The position numbers and the translations under genes were made by a program. This document shows positions 25,057 to 36,270 of a stretch of DNA of 58,695 bases, piece by piece. The stretch spans positions 1-58,695 of the forward strand of contig JAFRNE010000034.1 of assembly GCA_017430325.1 (NCBI GenBank), in the 5' to 3' direction. Origin of the DNA: Eubacterium sp. (lineage in GTDB: Bacteria; Bacillota; Clostridia; Lachnospirales; Lachnospiraceae). Each line of letters starts with the position of its first letter. Position 1 is the first letter of the stretch. The notes beneath the pieces were generated by a model, which worked only from the letters and a program-made list of their open reading frames with translations, was not told the origin of the DNA and searched no databases.

Positions 25057-26079
25057 TTAATCTGTTAACACCTTCAGCTGTTCAGGGATAAGCTCGAAGC
25101 TGACATGCTTCGACTCACCGCCGTATTCTCCATCAATATGAACTACCATCTCCTTGTCAGAGTAGAGCTCGATCTTTTTATCGTTAAAGAGCTTAAAGCT
25201 CTTGGACTTCTCATGCTTGCCCATAATAAGTTTCGGGAACATAAAGAAGGATTTCCATCTCGGAACACCATATGCAAGTGTACTTGACAGCTCTCCATCG
25301 CCGTAATCCGCCTTTGGAGCCATAGGTACTCCGCCGCCCTCATATTTAAGATTCATCGCCGCAAAAAATACAAGCTTCGGAATATATTCAGCTTCCTTAC
25401 CGCTCTCCGGTGAATAAACCAGTTTAACGTCATTCTTCTCCATAGTGAAAAGCGAGATGACCGTCATTATTATATATGAGAATCTTCCAAATCCCAGATT
25501 GTTCAGGAAATTCTTCATTCTCGAATTATCAACCTTCTTGCAGACAAGGGCATCAAGTCCTATTCCCGAGCTGATGCCATAACGTCTCTGAAGTGATGTA
25601 ACACCTGCCGCCTTACCAAGCTGCAGTGCAACATTTTCATCACTGTAAACGGTCGTAAGTCCCACATCAACCGGGATCACCTTATCATCAACAAGTCCCC
25701 TGAGTATCCTTCCGACAGCCTTGTCCGTGTCCTTCGGAATACCGAGTCCTCTTGCAAAATCATTTCCGGAGCCCGTAGGGATGATACCTATTCTGGTTCT
25801 GGAAAAATCCTTTATTCCGTTAATAACATTATTTATCGTTCCGTCACCGCCGACAACAGCGATATTTATCACACCCTCAACCCTGTTGGTAAGCTTCTCA
25901 ATAAACAGCTTTACATCCCCCGGATATTTCGAATCAAAGGTCTTAAAATCTACCCTGTTTCTCATGAGTATTTCCCTTACCCTTGCATAGGTTTTCTTGG
26001 CTTTACCCCCGCCCCCGGTCAGATTCACGATAACGTACAGATCGCTCTTATAGCTTTTCATTTTCACAGAATCCTCCAT
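25057..26079 (-). CDS. Diacylglycerol/sphingosine-type lipid kinase
   Basis: From the ATG at 26079 (AGAAGGA site) the protein is 340 residues and starts MEDSVKMKSYKSDLYVIVNL. It has the DAGK catalytic signature VVGGDGTINNVINGI and IIPTGSGNDFARGLGIP, with the later YEGGGVPMAPKADYGDGEL typical of the YegS/BmrU/DgkB group. These kinases phosphorylate diacylglycerol or related lipids at the membrane and feed phosphatidic acid back into phospholipid synthesis. It diverges from the orphan gene at 26232; the shared 150-bp region is AT-rich. Confidence 0.93.
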   Translation of the reverse strand: MEDSVKMKSYKSDLYVIVNLTGGGGKAKKTYARVREILMRNRVDFKTFDSKYPGDVKLFIEKLTNRVEGVINIAVVGGDGTINNVINGIKDFSRTRIGIIPTGSGNDFARGLGIPKDTDKAVGRILRGLVDDKVIPVDVGLTTVYSDENVALQLGKAAGVTSLQRRYGISSGIGLDALVCKKVDNSRMKNFLNNLGFGRFSYIIMTVISLFTMEKNDVKLVYSPESGKEAEYIPKLVFFAAMNLKYEGGGVPMAPKADYGDGELSSTLAYGVPRWKSFFMFPKLIMGKHEKSKSFKLFNDKKIELYSDKEMVVHIDGEYGGESKHVSFELIPEQLKVLTD

Positions 26080-26190
26080 CCTAAATCCTTCTAAATATTT
26101 TATCATAGACAGCCTTGAAAATATACAAAAAACTTTTTGTATTTTTTTGAAAATACCCCCGGATTTGTTACGCTTTTGTTGCACTTTGGA

Positions 26191-26199
26191 TGCTATAAT
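26191..26199 (+). promoter_or_regulatory. Extended -10 promoter of the orphan gene
   Basis: TGCTATAAT matches the extended -10 consensus TGnTATAAT. No good -35 at 17 bp is present. The start codon is 33 bp downstream of the box. Confidence 0.65.
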
Positions 26200-26231
26200 C
26201 AAAACATCGTATGAAGAAAGGCGGTAAATCC

Positions 26232-27851
26232 ATGAAGGAACCAGAAAACATAAATGTCAACAATCCTGATATAGATGACTTTTTTGGAAATGATATCGAA
26301 GCAATAAAAGCCGTAGATGACGTATACGATAACTCCGATGATAATGAACTCGAATCACTCCGTGATGATATTAAGGTTAAGGAATCAACAAAGCTCAAAT
26401 TTCAATATAAAGATTCAAGAGTAGTTGCTCTCGTGGATCCAAACGAAAAGAATCCACCGTCAACAAAATCAGAGCTTATGGAAGCGATCGACAATAATAT
26501 TCTCAACGATTCTATGTCTATCGATATGGATATGACCATGAAGGATGATCCTTCTGAAGTCGGCTTCACCGATACAAACGAAATGATTGTAGATCCTGTC
26601 CAGGAAAAACTCAAGCTTGAGAAGGAATTAAAAGAATTTTTCGCTCTAAAAAGATATGCTCATGAAAGAGTGATCTATGATGCTGCACTTCTCGACAAGA
26701 TAGCAAGACTATTCGCAAGCCTTGAAATGATAGCAAACCCGGAGGCAAACATTTTATATACGCCAGAACAATATCAGCAGGCTATCGAAAAAGGAAGAAA
26801 CGATTTTATACGTAATCCTTTCTTCGAAAAATACTTCACTACCGAAGTAGATATCAATTATATTTTTTATAATGGACTTGAAAGAGTATTTAATAATTAT
26901 AAAGAAAGCTGCGATATATTTGCAAAGGATCTCAGATTCAACGTCAATTCTTTCCTGGGAGCAAACCTAAAGAACGCTCCTCTCAGTTACGATCAGGTTA
27001 AGGATAGATGTCAGAAAAAGTCCGAAAGAATAATCAGATCCAAAGGTGGCGATGCCCGATTCACTCTGAACGAATATATGGATGCTATCGATCTTGTCAT
27101 TGCCAAGACACTCACTACCAAGGCAGCCAAAAAAACAATTTTCGATAAATGTCTGAGTGACGATAATGTAAATATAGACCCGAAAAAGCTGGACGAGCGC
27201 ATCAATTCAATTCGTTGGGAAATACGTAATGACCCAAAATTCCTGACCATTATTGAAAAGCAGGTTTCCAGGGACAATTTCTATAAGGAATACCGCAGGG
27301 CTGTAAATGCCGAGATCAACATGAAGATCAAGGATGCCGACAGAAGAAAAAAGGAACTTGAAAAAGACCAGAAGAAAAGAGAATATGCAAAAAGCTTTCT
27401 TGATTCGACTTCCTACAACCTTGCTCCTGATAAGATTGAAATGATCCAGACCACCTATGCAGATCTGGTAGATCTCAACAAAGGTAAGAATCCAAGTGAA
27501 TATATGGAGAAGCTTATCGACGCCTACGAAAAGATCATTATAGAGATCAGTACAGACAAAGGATTTGTTAAAGCTTCTACTATCAATAACCTTCAAAAGG
27601 CTGCGCTCAAATATTATGACAAGCGCCAGGGTCTCATCACCGGCCCTACAAGTGAAAGAGGTCAGGCCAGACTTGAAGCTGTTGAGAAGCTCATAAGAAA
27701 TATTGAACCTGTTATGAAGGCTATAAATAAAGACTTCAATAAAGGCTACAAGCAATTCACTGCCTCTAAGACAAGAGCAGCTGCCCAGCAGCATGCTTCT
27801 AAAGCCGGTTCACAGAGTGCACAGAATAAAACACAGGTAAAAAAGAAGTAA
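26232..27851 (+). CDS. Orphan charged helical protein
   Basis: From the ATG at 26232, which has AAGAAAGGCGG eight bases upstream, this is 539 residues with no signal peptide and no membrane helix. The first 100 residues are acidic and low in structure (many Asp/Asn/Ser). The middle shows two related blocks: LYTPEQYQQAIEKGRNDFIR... then NPFFEKYF, and FTLNEYMDAIDLVI... then SIRWEIRNDPKFLTII. A Lys/Glu-rich helix follows (ADRRKKELEKDQKKREYAK), and a tail rich in Ala, Gln and Lys. A motif YYDKRQGLITGPTSERGQAR recalls segments in large uncharacterised Lachnospiraceae proteins, which is only an impression. I do not recognise a function. It is the only plus-strand gene in the first 37 kb, with its own promoter and terminator. 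Confidence 0.85.
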   Translation: MKEPENINVNNPDIDDFFGNDIEAIKAVDDVYDNSDDNELESLRDDIKVKESTKLKFQYKDSRVVALVDPNEKNPPSTKSELMEAIDNNILNDSMSIDMDMTMKDDPSEVGFTDTNEMIVDPVQEKLKLEKELKEFFALKRYAHERVIYDAALLDKIARLFASLEMIANPEANILYTPEQYQQAIEKGRNDFIRNPFFEKYFTTEVDINYIFYNGLERVFNNYKESCDIFAKDLRFNVNSFLGANLKNAPLSYDQVKDRCQKKSERIIRSKGGDARFTLNEYMDAIDLVIAKTLTTKAAKKTIFDKCLSDDNVNIDPKKLDERINSIRWEIRNDPKFLTIIEKQVSRDNFYKEYRRAVNAEINMKIKDADRRKKELEKDQKKREYAKSFLDSTSYNLAPDKIEMIQTTYADLVDLNKGKNPSEYMEKLIDAYEKIIIEISTDKGFVKASTINNLQKAALKYYDKRQGLITGPTSERGQARLEAVEKLIRNIEPVMKAINKDFNKGYKQFTASKTRAAAQQHASKAGSQSAQNKTQVKKK

Positions 27852-27881
27852 TTTAAAACTTCATGAAAAAAACTATAAAAG

Positions 27882-27919
27882 AAAACCAGGTTGTTTCTGC
27901 AGCCTGGTTTTTCCTTTTT
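27882..27919. terminator. Bidirectional terminator between convergent genes
   Basis: AAAACCAGG pairs with CCTGGTTTT around a 12-base loop, with T-runs on both strands (tttttcctttt on plus, ttttctttta on minus). It serves the orphan gene (+) and the lipoprotein gene (-). Confidence 0.88.
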
Positions 27920-27960
27920 ATACATCATTTTTAGTTTTCAGTAGTATTATCCCAATTGAA

Positions 27961-29379
27961 TCAGTTCGGCATCTGACCGCCATTCGGCATGTTGTTCGGA
28001 TCAAATCCATCCGGTCTCTGGCCGCCGCCGAAATCGCCCTGACCCGGACGTCCTCCGCCCGGGCCACCACCCATAAGCTGGTTGGTTATCTCATTAGTTT
28101 CTTCTCCGTTTACTATTATCGTACCTCCGTTATATTCTGCTGTTCCATCGTAGTCAAATGGTGACTGCGCTGTCACATCTACTGTTCCTCCGTTTATATA
28201 AATATTACCGTTTGCATCAAAACCATCTGTATCTCCCTGACCCATCACTACTGTCACATAACCGCCGTTAACTTCGATGGTCGGTGTGTAAACAGTTGAT
28301 TTCTTTGATGCATTGATACCGTCGTCACTGGCATTTATATTTACGGTACCGTCATTTATCTGTATGTAGGTTCCTTCGATACATTCCGATGCAGTAATAT
28401 CTATCGTTCCACCATCTATCTGTACCACTGTTGTTCCATGAATACCATCATCTCCTGCTGTAAGATCAAGTGTTCCGCCACAGATGTATATATATCCTAC
28501 TGAATTATCGTCGTCATTTTCTGCATGAAGGGCGTCATTTGTGGCATTTACAGTTATATTTCCGTCTGCAATCCTGATGGAGTCATTAGCCTCGATAGCT
28601 GCATCCGCTGCGGTGATATTTATCGTACCTCCTGTGATCTTCAGGTCATCCTTGCTGCTGATACCGTTATCTGATGAGTCGATAGTAAGAGTTCCTGTAC
28701 CGTTCAGCGTGATGTCATCCTTCGAGAAGATTACAGCATCGGTATTTGTATCTCCATCTGCAGTGAAGCTTCCGCTTACTGTAAGGCTGTTTGTTCCGGA
28801 AGTTGTAACAAATACCTTATCCGCATTCTTTACATAGATACATGGGAAATCCTTATTTGTAATAGACACTCCGTCCAGCACTATCTGAACCTTGTCTTCG
28901 TCCGCCGCATCAACCGTGATTGTTACCTCAGAAGCTGTTCCGCTGATCACATAAACTCCGGCTGCTTTTATTTCTATATCCTGTCCGTCGCTTACTGTAA
29001 AATACTGTGCCTCCGATGTGTCTGCAGTCTGTGTAAGATCCCTTTCCGTGAAGATCTCAGCTGTATCAAGCATTCCACTTGAGCTTGTATTTACTACTGT
29101 TGTGACTGCTTCGGTGGTATTATCTGCTGAGGTTGTGCTTTCGCCGGAGCCGCTTCCATCCGAAGTACTGCTTTCACCGGAACCGTTTGAGTCATCTTTT
29201 TCCGATCTGTCTTTATCTGAATCGGTCTTATCGGTCGTTCCTTCTACCTGCTCGACCTTGGTCTTGCTTCCCGAACTCTGTCCTCCTTCTTTAACACTCT
29301 CTGATGAGCTGCTGCCGCATGCCGCAAGTGAAAATATAAGTATCGCTGATATTATCGCTGTAGTAATTTTCTTATGCAT
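27961..29379 (-). CDS. Cthe_2159-type carbohydrate-binding lipoprotein
   Basis: The 472-residue protein starts with a lipoprotein signal ending SLAAC (Cys21), then a Ser/Thr/Asp-rich spacer to about residue 110. The core is a right-handed beta-helix of repeats such as LTLNGTGTLTIDSSDNGISS, KITGGTINITAADAAIEAND and IDGGTIDITASECIEG, matching the carbohydrate-binding family of Clostridium thermocellum Cthe_2159, which binds acidic polysaccharide and calcium. Acidic residues repeat once per turn. The C-terminus is Gly/Pro/Gln-rich (GGGPGGGRPGQGDFGGGQRP). It should be anchored on the outside of the cell membrane. It may bind pectin-like polymers; that is from the family. Confidence 0.92.
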   Translation of the reverse strand: MHKKITTAIISAILIFSLAACGSSSSESVKEGGQSSGSKTKVEQVEGTTDKTDSDKDRSEKDDSNGSGESSTSDGSGSGESTTSADNTTEAVTTVVNTSSSGMLDTAEIFTERDLTQTADTSEAQYFTVSDGQDIEIKAAGVYVISGTASEVTITVDAADEDKVQIVLDGVSITNKDFPCIYVKNADKVFVTTSGTNSLTVSGSFTADGDTNTDAVIFSKDDITLNGTGTLTIDSSDNGISSKDDLKITGGTINITAADAAIEANDSIRIADGNITVNATNDALHAENDDDNSVGYIYICGGTLDLTAGDDGIHGTTVVQIDGGTIDITASECIEGTYIQINDGTVNINASDDGINASKKSTVYTPTIEVNGGYVTVVMGQGDTDGFDANGNIYINGGTVDVTAQSPFDYDGTAEYNGGTIIVNGEETNEITNQLMGGGPGGGRPGQGDFGGGQRPDGFDPNNMPNGGQMPN

Positions 29380-29484
29380 GATATTTCCTCCTATTTAACC
29401 TTTTTATTATCAGGCTGTTCGATAACTTTTACTGTTATTTCCTTGCCCTCTCTGTTCCTTATGGCTGTATCTTATAATGTCAAT

Positions 29485-29502
29485 CTGAAATGAAACTGAA
29501 AT
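29485..29502 (-). promoter_or_regulatory. Heptamer direct repeat upstream of the lipoprotein gene
   Basis: CTGAAAT occurs at 29485-29491 and again at 29496-29502, an 11-bp period, about 105 bp before the start codon. Repeats at one helical turn are typical binding sites of OmpR-family response regulators. A TTGACA-like box overlaps (29477-29482 region, minus strand). No response regulator gene is in the window. Confidence 0.4.
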
Positions 29503-29550
29503 ATAAAAAAATTTTTTAAATTTTTACCGGTCATATAGACTCATACATAA

Positions 29551-29597
29551 TAAAAGGCAGATGCCATATCCTCACCCGAAGAATATACCATCTGCCT
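29551..29597 (-). terminator. Terminator of the ATP synthase operon
   Basis: On the minus strand AGGCAGATG pairs with CATCTGCCT, with partial pairing inside, followed by TTTTATTATG. It lies about 50 bp past the PAS-GGDEF gene and is the first strong terminator after atpB. Confidence 0.88.
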
Positions 29598-29648
29598 GAT
29601 AGTCCATATTTAATTCATAACCAGACTGTAAAACCTCTATACAGCCAT

Positions 29649-30593
29649 TTACAGATCATTCTTTTTCTTACTGTCATGAAGCTTCTTGTCTGCCTCAAGG
29701 AAGAGTCTGTCGATATCCATAAAATCAGAATATTTTGCATAGCCGTATACAAAGCCGATCATTGTATTATAGCCGTCAACCTTCTTTATATCTCTGACTG
29801 CATGACTCATTCTCTTCATCAGCGACTTGATCTCGCTCTCATCATCGAATCTGACAAGAACGATAAATACATCGCTTCCGAGTCTTGCAAGTGCACACTC
29901 CTCATCAAGAGTGCTTTCAATGGTCCTGGCGATCTTCACAAGCAGGTCATCACCGAACTGATAACCATAGCTCTCATTGAAATCGCGGAAATCATCGATA
30001 TCAAGATAAACAGCCGCAAAATCCTTCTGCTCTTCAAGGAACTTCTCCTCAAAATCAGCTGCAACCTCGTAAACACCACTTCTGTTAAGCACATTTGTAA
30101 GCTGATCGTAGAACTCAAAATGCTTGATCTTGTCTCTCACCCTGTTCAGCTCATCAATAACCTCTTTGAAGGAACGGTTTGTATCAGTCACATCACGGAA
30201 ATTGCCCACAAGTCCTACTACCTGTCCGTCGTCAAATACAGGAACCTTACTTGATACGATATCTCTTTCATGTCCCTTTGTAAAAGTCTTGCCCTCTGAA
30301 CGGATAACTGATTTGCCCTCGTACAGAACTACCTCTTCATCATTCATATACTGCAGAGGATCGTCGTTAAAATTCATATCCTCGTCAGTCTTTCCGATGA
30401 TAGCCTCCTCAGACTCTAAACCATAATAGTCGAGAAAAGCTTTATTCGCGCCGACAAAACGTCTGTCCTTATCCTTCCAGAATATCATCGCATGTGTATT
30501 ATCAAGAATAGCCTTATAAAGCCTGTTTTCATCCTCAAGCTTTTTTATTTCCTCTTCTGAAAATATCTTTCCGTTTTCTTCCATATTCTGCAC
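29649..30593 (-). CDS. PAS-GGDEF protein with degenerate GGDEF motif
   Basis: The 314-residue protein has a PAS domain at about 20-140 (AILDNTHAMIFWKDKDRRFVG...; DEDMNF; VVGLVGNFRDVTDTN) and a GGDEF-family domain at about 155-310 (YLDIDDFRDFNESYGYQFGDDLL). The signature loop reads ARLGSDVFIVLV, so GGDEF is GSDVF and the catalytic Glu is lost. It is therefore unlikely to make c-di-GMP and may act as a GTP or c-di-GMP-binding sensor, or be inert. No transmembrane helix is seen. Its start lies 6 bp after atpC, so it is made as the last gene of the ATP synthase operon. Confidence 0.9.
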   Translation of the reverse strand: MQNMEENGKIFSEEEIKKLEDENRLYKAILDNTHAMIFWKDKDRRFVGANKAFLDYYGLESEEAIIGKTDEDMNFNDDPLQYMNDEEVVLYEGKSVIRSEGKTFTKGHERDIVSSKVPVFDDGQVVGLVGNFRDVTDTNRSFKEVIDELNRVRDKIKHFEFYDQLTNVLNRSGVYEVAADFEEKFLEEQKDFAAVYLDIDDFRDFNESYGYQFGDDLLVKIARTIESTLDEECALARLGSDVFIVLVRFDDESEIKSLMKRMSHAVRDIKKVDGYNTMIGFVYGYAKYSDFMDIDRLFLEADKKLHDSKKKNDL

Positions 30594-30599
30594 CCTTCT

Positions 30600-31025
30600 C
30601 TACTGTTTTCCGTTTCTCTCTTCGTATTCCTTCTTCGCCTTATATCTCGAGATTGCTCTCGCGCGGCTCATTTCCGCAAGTCTGTATTCTCTCTGATTCT
30701 TATTTGCAAACATACCGTAGAGTGCTTTCTCCTCAGTCTTCTTTGCTCGACCAAGATCGATCTCCTCTGCCCTTTCAAGCGAATCTACCAGTACGAGGAC
30801 TCTTCCGTCCTCTATCTTTACAAAGCCCGATCCAACAGCTGCAAGGTTCTTTTCTCCATCCACTGTTTCAAAGTGAAGAACTCCCGGAACCACCGGCGCT
30901 ATCATATCCCTGTGGCCGGCCATTATTCCGTAATCACCGTCTGATATCGGAACCCTGAGACTCTTCAGTTCTCCGCTGAAGAAAGGGCTGTCAGCTTCAA
31001 GTATTTCCGCATAAAAAAGATTCAT
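30600..31025 (-). CDS. atpC: ATP synthase F1 epsilon subunit
   Basis: The 141-residue protein has the epsilon beta-sandwich (FYAEILEADSPFFSGELKSLRVPISDGDYGIMAGHRDMIAPV) and a C-terminal helical hairpin (AKKTEEKALYGMFANKNQREYRLAEMSRARAISRYK). Epsilon sits in the F1 central stalk with gamma and can inhibit ATP hydrolysis. It follows atpD by 75 bp, a larger gap than others in the operon. Confidence 0.96.
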   Translation of the reverse strand: MNLFYAEILEADSPFFSGELKSLRVPISDGDYGIMAGHRDMIAPVVPGVLHFETVDGEKNLAAVGSGFVKIEDGRVLVLVDSLERAEEIDLGRAKKTEEKALYGMFANKNQREYRLAEMSRARAISRYKAKKEYEERNGKQ

Positions 31026-31100
31026 TTTATACCCCTTTCTTCACTAATATATCACACCAGATACATTATAACGTATCTATATTATATCTTCTACAATGCT

Positions 31101-33415
<2,315 letters not shown>

Positions 33416-33508
33416 ATTTCCACCTGCTTTATATATTACTTACGCTTCGCTGATATCGTGTATCCACAGAAATCTCTACCACTCTCAGGCACTGCATATT
33501 CTCGGATA

Positions 33509-35257
33509 CTACATATCCTCACGCGATTCCACAAAGCCTCTTGCTTCCATCTTGATGGTCTCGATATCCTCATCCGTGATCACGCCCTCGCGGTCGATCC
33601 TGCTGCAAAGCTCCGGATACATATCTTCAAAATAAGCAAGCACCTCGCTGTTAACAGAAGGTATCTTCTCAAGCGGTACATTCTGATAACCATGATCTAT
33701 TGCAAATACAAGTGTTATTACCTGTTCATGCTGACTAAACGGTGAATTGGTCGGCTGACGAAGTATCCTCATAAGTCCCTGGCCATAGCTCAGCTGACGT
33801 TTTGTCGCATCATCAAGATCACTGGCAAACTGTGTGAAGACCTCCATCTCTCTGTACTGTGCAAGTCCAAGTCTGAGTCCTCCCGAAGCCTTCTTCATAG
33901 CCTTGGTCTGGGCCGCGCCACCAACTCGCGAAACTGAAAGACCTACATTTACCGCAGGACGCTGACCTGCGAAGAAGAGGTCACTTTCAAGGAATATCTG
34001 ACCGTCTGTGATCGAAATGATATTTGTCGGAATATAGGCTGAAACATCGCCCGCCTGCGTTTCGACTATAGGAAGAGCTGTCATTGAGCCGCCGCCCTTC
34101 TCATCCGAAAGGTGAGCTGAACGCTCAAGCAGACGTGAGTGAAGGTAGAATACATCACCCGGATACGCCTCTCTGCCCGGCGATCTCTCAAGCAGAAGGC
34201 TCAGCGCTCTGTACGCTATAGCATGCTTTGACAGATCATCATAAACTATCAGAACATCCCTGCCGTTATTCATGAAATACTCACCAAGAGCAGTTCCCGA
34301 ATACGGCGCTATATACTGGATCGGCGCAGTTTCACTGGCCGAAGCATTTACTACTATCGTGTAATCCATAGCGCCCTTAACCGTCAGATTCTGAACAAGC
34401 TGGGCAATACTGCTGGATTTCTGTCCTATTGCAACATATATACAGATAACATTCTTTCCCTTCTGGTTAAGAATCGTATCCACCGCTATTGAAGTCTTAC
34501 CGGTCTGTCTGTCGCCTATGATAAGCTCTCTCTGACCACGTCCGATAGGGAACATTGAATCGATCGTAAGAAGTCCTGTTTCCATAGGCCTGTCAACAGG
34601 CTGTCTGTCAACTATTCCCGGTGCAGGAGACTCTATCGCACGATAACCATCCGCAATGATATCGCCCTTACCGTCTACCGGCTCACCAAGCGCATTTATA
34701 ACTCTTCCCACAAATGCATCACCAACAGGTATACCTGCTGTCTTACCGGTTCTGTAAACCAGACTGTAATCCTCTATATCACTGTCATCACCGAAAAGTA
34801 TGACACCGGTCTCTCCTCTTCGAAGATCCTGAACCATACCCTTAACACCGCATTCAAACTGAACGATCTCGCCATAGGTAACTCTCTCCAGGCCCGAAAC
34901 AACGGCAATACCGTCACCGGCGAAAAGGACCTTACCTACCTCATCAGCTCTGACCTCCGGCTTCCAGTTTCTGATATTATCTCTTACAAGAGAGATAACA
35001 TCCTCATTCTCACCGGCCTTGACCGAATCAAGCATATTTGAAAACTGTCTGAGGAGTCCTTCTGGCGTCCAGTCATATATCTCGCTGCCGATTGAAAGCT
35101 TAAAGCCGTTACCAAGGCTGTCATCCTTCACCCATTCAAGTTCAACGGGTGCACCCTTCCTGTCCGATAGGAAGCGGATAAAACGAGTCTTCTGCTCAGG
35201 TGATGGAGCTTCTGCAGCGTAAAGCAGTGCTTTTTCAACTGTAGGCTTATCACTCAT
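33509..35257 (-). CDS. atpA: ATP synthase alpha subunit with N-terminal delta domain
   Basis: At 582 residues this is about 80 longer than usual. Residues about 84-582 are a normal alpha subunit: [18 protein letters not shown], Walker A GDRQTGKT (248-255), and [19 protein letters not shown]. Residues about 18-79 do not belong to alpha. They match the C-terminal domain of the delta subunit (OSCP): [18 protein letters not shown], then [21 protein letters not shown] and a final helix [12 protein letters not shown], in the order VD..L.GGF.l.iGd...D...rg.L of delta proteins. No atpH lies between atpF and atpA, where it belongs (gap 2 bp), and the helical N-terminal domain of delta is absent from the operon. 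The b-binding part of delta thus seems covalently attached to alpha. Confidence 0.93.
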   Translation of the reverse strand: MSDKPTVEKALLYAAEAPSPEQKTRFIRFLSDRKGAPVELEWVKDDSLGNGFKLSIGSEIYDWTPEGLLRQFSNMLDSVKAGENEDVISLVRDNIRNWKPEVRADEVGKVLFAGDGIAVVSGLERVTYGEIVQFECGVKGMVQDLRRGETGVILFGDDSDIEDYSLVYRTGKTAGIPVGDAFVGRVINALGEPVDGKGDIIADGYRAIESPAPGIVDRQPVDRPMETGLLTIDSMFPIGRGQRELIIGDRQTGKTSIAVDTILNQKGKNVICIYVAIGQKSSSIAQLVQNLTVKGAMDYTIVVNASASETAPIQYIAPYSGTALGEYFMNNGRDVLIVYDDLSKHAIAYRALSLLLERSPGREAYPGDVFYLHSRLLERSAHLSDEKGGGSMTALPIVETQAGDVSAYIPTNIISITDGQIFLESDLFFAGQRPAVNVGLSVSRVGGAAQTKAMKKASGGLRLGLAQYREMEVFTQFASDLDDATKRQLSYGQGLMRILRQPTNSPFSQHEQVITLVFAIDHGYQNVPLEKIPSVNSEVLAYFEDMYPELCSRIDREGVITDEDIETIKMEARGFVESREDM

Positions 35258-35259
35258 AA

Positions 35260-35736
35260 CTATTTACCCCCTTCGGCTCCTTCAAGAAATGCGTCGAAGT
35301 TATCACTGAGACTTGCATTCACAAGCTTATCAGCAGCTTCAGCTATGATATCTTTAGCCTCTTTATCAGCACTGTCAATAATTCTCTTCTTCTCTCTTTC
35401 AGCAGTTTCTCTTGCATCACTGATGATCTTCTCAGCCTCTGCCTCAGCCTTGCTGATACGATCCTTTCTGATGTTGCCAAGCTCTGCCTCGTATTTATTT
35501 CTCTTATCCTGAATCTCAGCATCAGCCTTTGAAAGTCTGTCCTCGTATTCCTTCTTCAGCTTTTCAGCATCCTCGACATCCTTTCTGGCCTTCTCATCCA
35601 TATCACTGTAATGCTCCTGCCTCTTCTTCATAAAGTCCTTTACCGGCTTATAAAGAATGATGTAAAGCCCTGTGAAAAGGATGGCAAAATTCAGAAAATG
35701 AAGTAATATCTGTTGAAAATCAATATTAAGTGGCAT
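35260..35736 (-). CDS. atpF: ATP synthase F0 b subunit
   Basis: The 158-residue protein has one N-terminal membrane helix ([23 protein letters not shown]) and then a continuous charged coiled coil to near the C-terminus ([23 protein letters not shown]), the b-subunit stator. It has no added delta domain of the kind seen in mycobacterial b-delta fusions. It lies 2 bp upstream of the fused atpA, and 24 bp after atpE. Its C-terminal end would contact the delta domain that is here on AtpA. Confidence 0.95.
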   Translation of the reverse strand: MPLNIDFQQILLHFLNFAILFTGLYIILYKPVKDFMKKRQEHYSDMDEKARKDVEDAEKLKKEYEDRLSKADAEIQDKRNKYEAELGNIRKDRISKAEAEAEKIISDARETAEREKKRIIDSADKEAKDIIAEAADKLVNASLSDNFDAFLEGAEGGK

Positions 35737-35760
35737 CGTGTGCCTCCTTTACTTTTTTTG

Positions 35761-36207
35761 CTACATGACAAATATGATAAGTATCGCTACGATAAGTGCA
35801 TATATGATAGCTGTCTCTATAAATACAAGACCAAGCATGAGTGAGGTTCTGATATTTCCTGCTGCTTCAGGCTGTCTTGAAATACCCTCTGCAGACTTTG
35901 AAATAGCCATACCCATACCGATAGCACCTGCCGCTGCAGCAATACCTACAACGATAGCCGCTGCGATAGCCTTCATTCCTGTTGAATTATCGGCCTTTTC
36001 TTCCTCAACAGCCACCGTCTCAGTATCCTTCACAGTAGTTGTATCAACACTGCTTACTGAATCATCAAGCTGAGCAGACTCTGTCTTAACAACAGCCTTC
36101 TCAGTCTTATCATTTTTTGTTGTCATAGCCATTACCGGAATAGATACCAGAAGAAGTGTAATGATCCCTGCAAGTATTATCGGTAAAACCTTCAATGTCT
36201 TATTCAT
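35761..36207 (-). CDS. atpE: ATP synthase F0 c subunit with N-terminal extension
   Basis: This c subunit is 148 residues, about twice the usual 70-90. The c hairpin itself is residues about 78-148: GIAAAAGAIGMGMAISKSAEGISRQPEA, then LGLVFIETAIIYALIVAILI with the ion-carrying Glu131. Residues 1-27 look like a signal peptide (KVLPIILAGIITLLLVSIPVMA), followed by about 50 acidic, Thr/Glu-rich residues. Where Na+-specific c rings have Gln in the first helix, this has Met, which argues for protons. The extension would put a soluble tail on every ring subunit unless it is cleaved after VMA. The gene stands in the normal atpB-E-F place, so this is the genuine c subunit. Confidence 0.94.
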   Translation of the reverse strand: MNKTLKVLPIILAGIITLLLVSIPVMAMTTKNDKTEKAVVKTESAQLDDSVSSVDTTTVKDTETVAVEEEKADNSTGMKAIAAAIVVGIAAAAGAIGMGMAISKSAEGISRQPEAAGNIRTSLMLGLVFIETAIIYALIVAILIIFVM

Positions 36208-36270
36208 TATATTTTCCTCCCTTATGGGTTTCTTTCGTATTTATTCTGCCGCCCTGTTTTATATTGCTTT

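Noticed and set aside
35761..36207. Sodium-specific ATP synthase
   Set aside because: The c subunit has Thr after the key Glu, as in some Na+ enzymes, but the first-helix Gln that binds Na+ is Met, so proton use is more likely.
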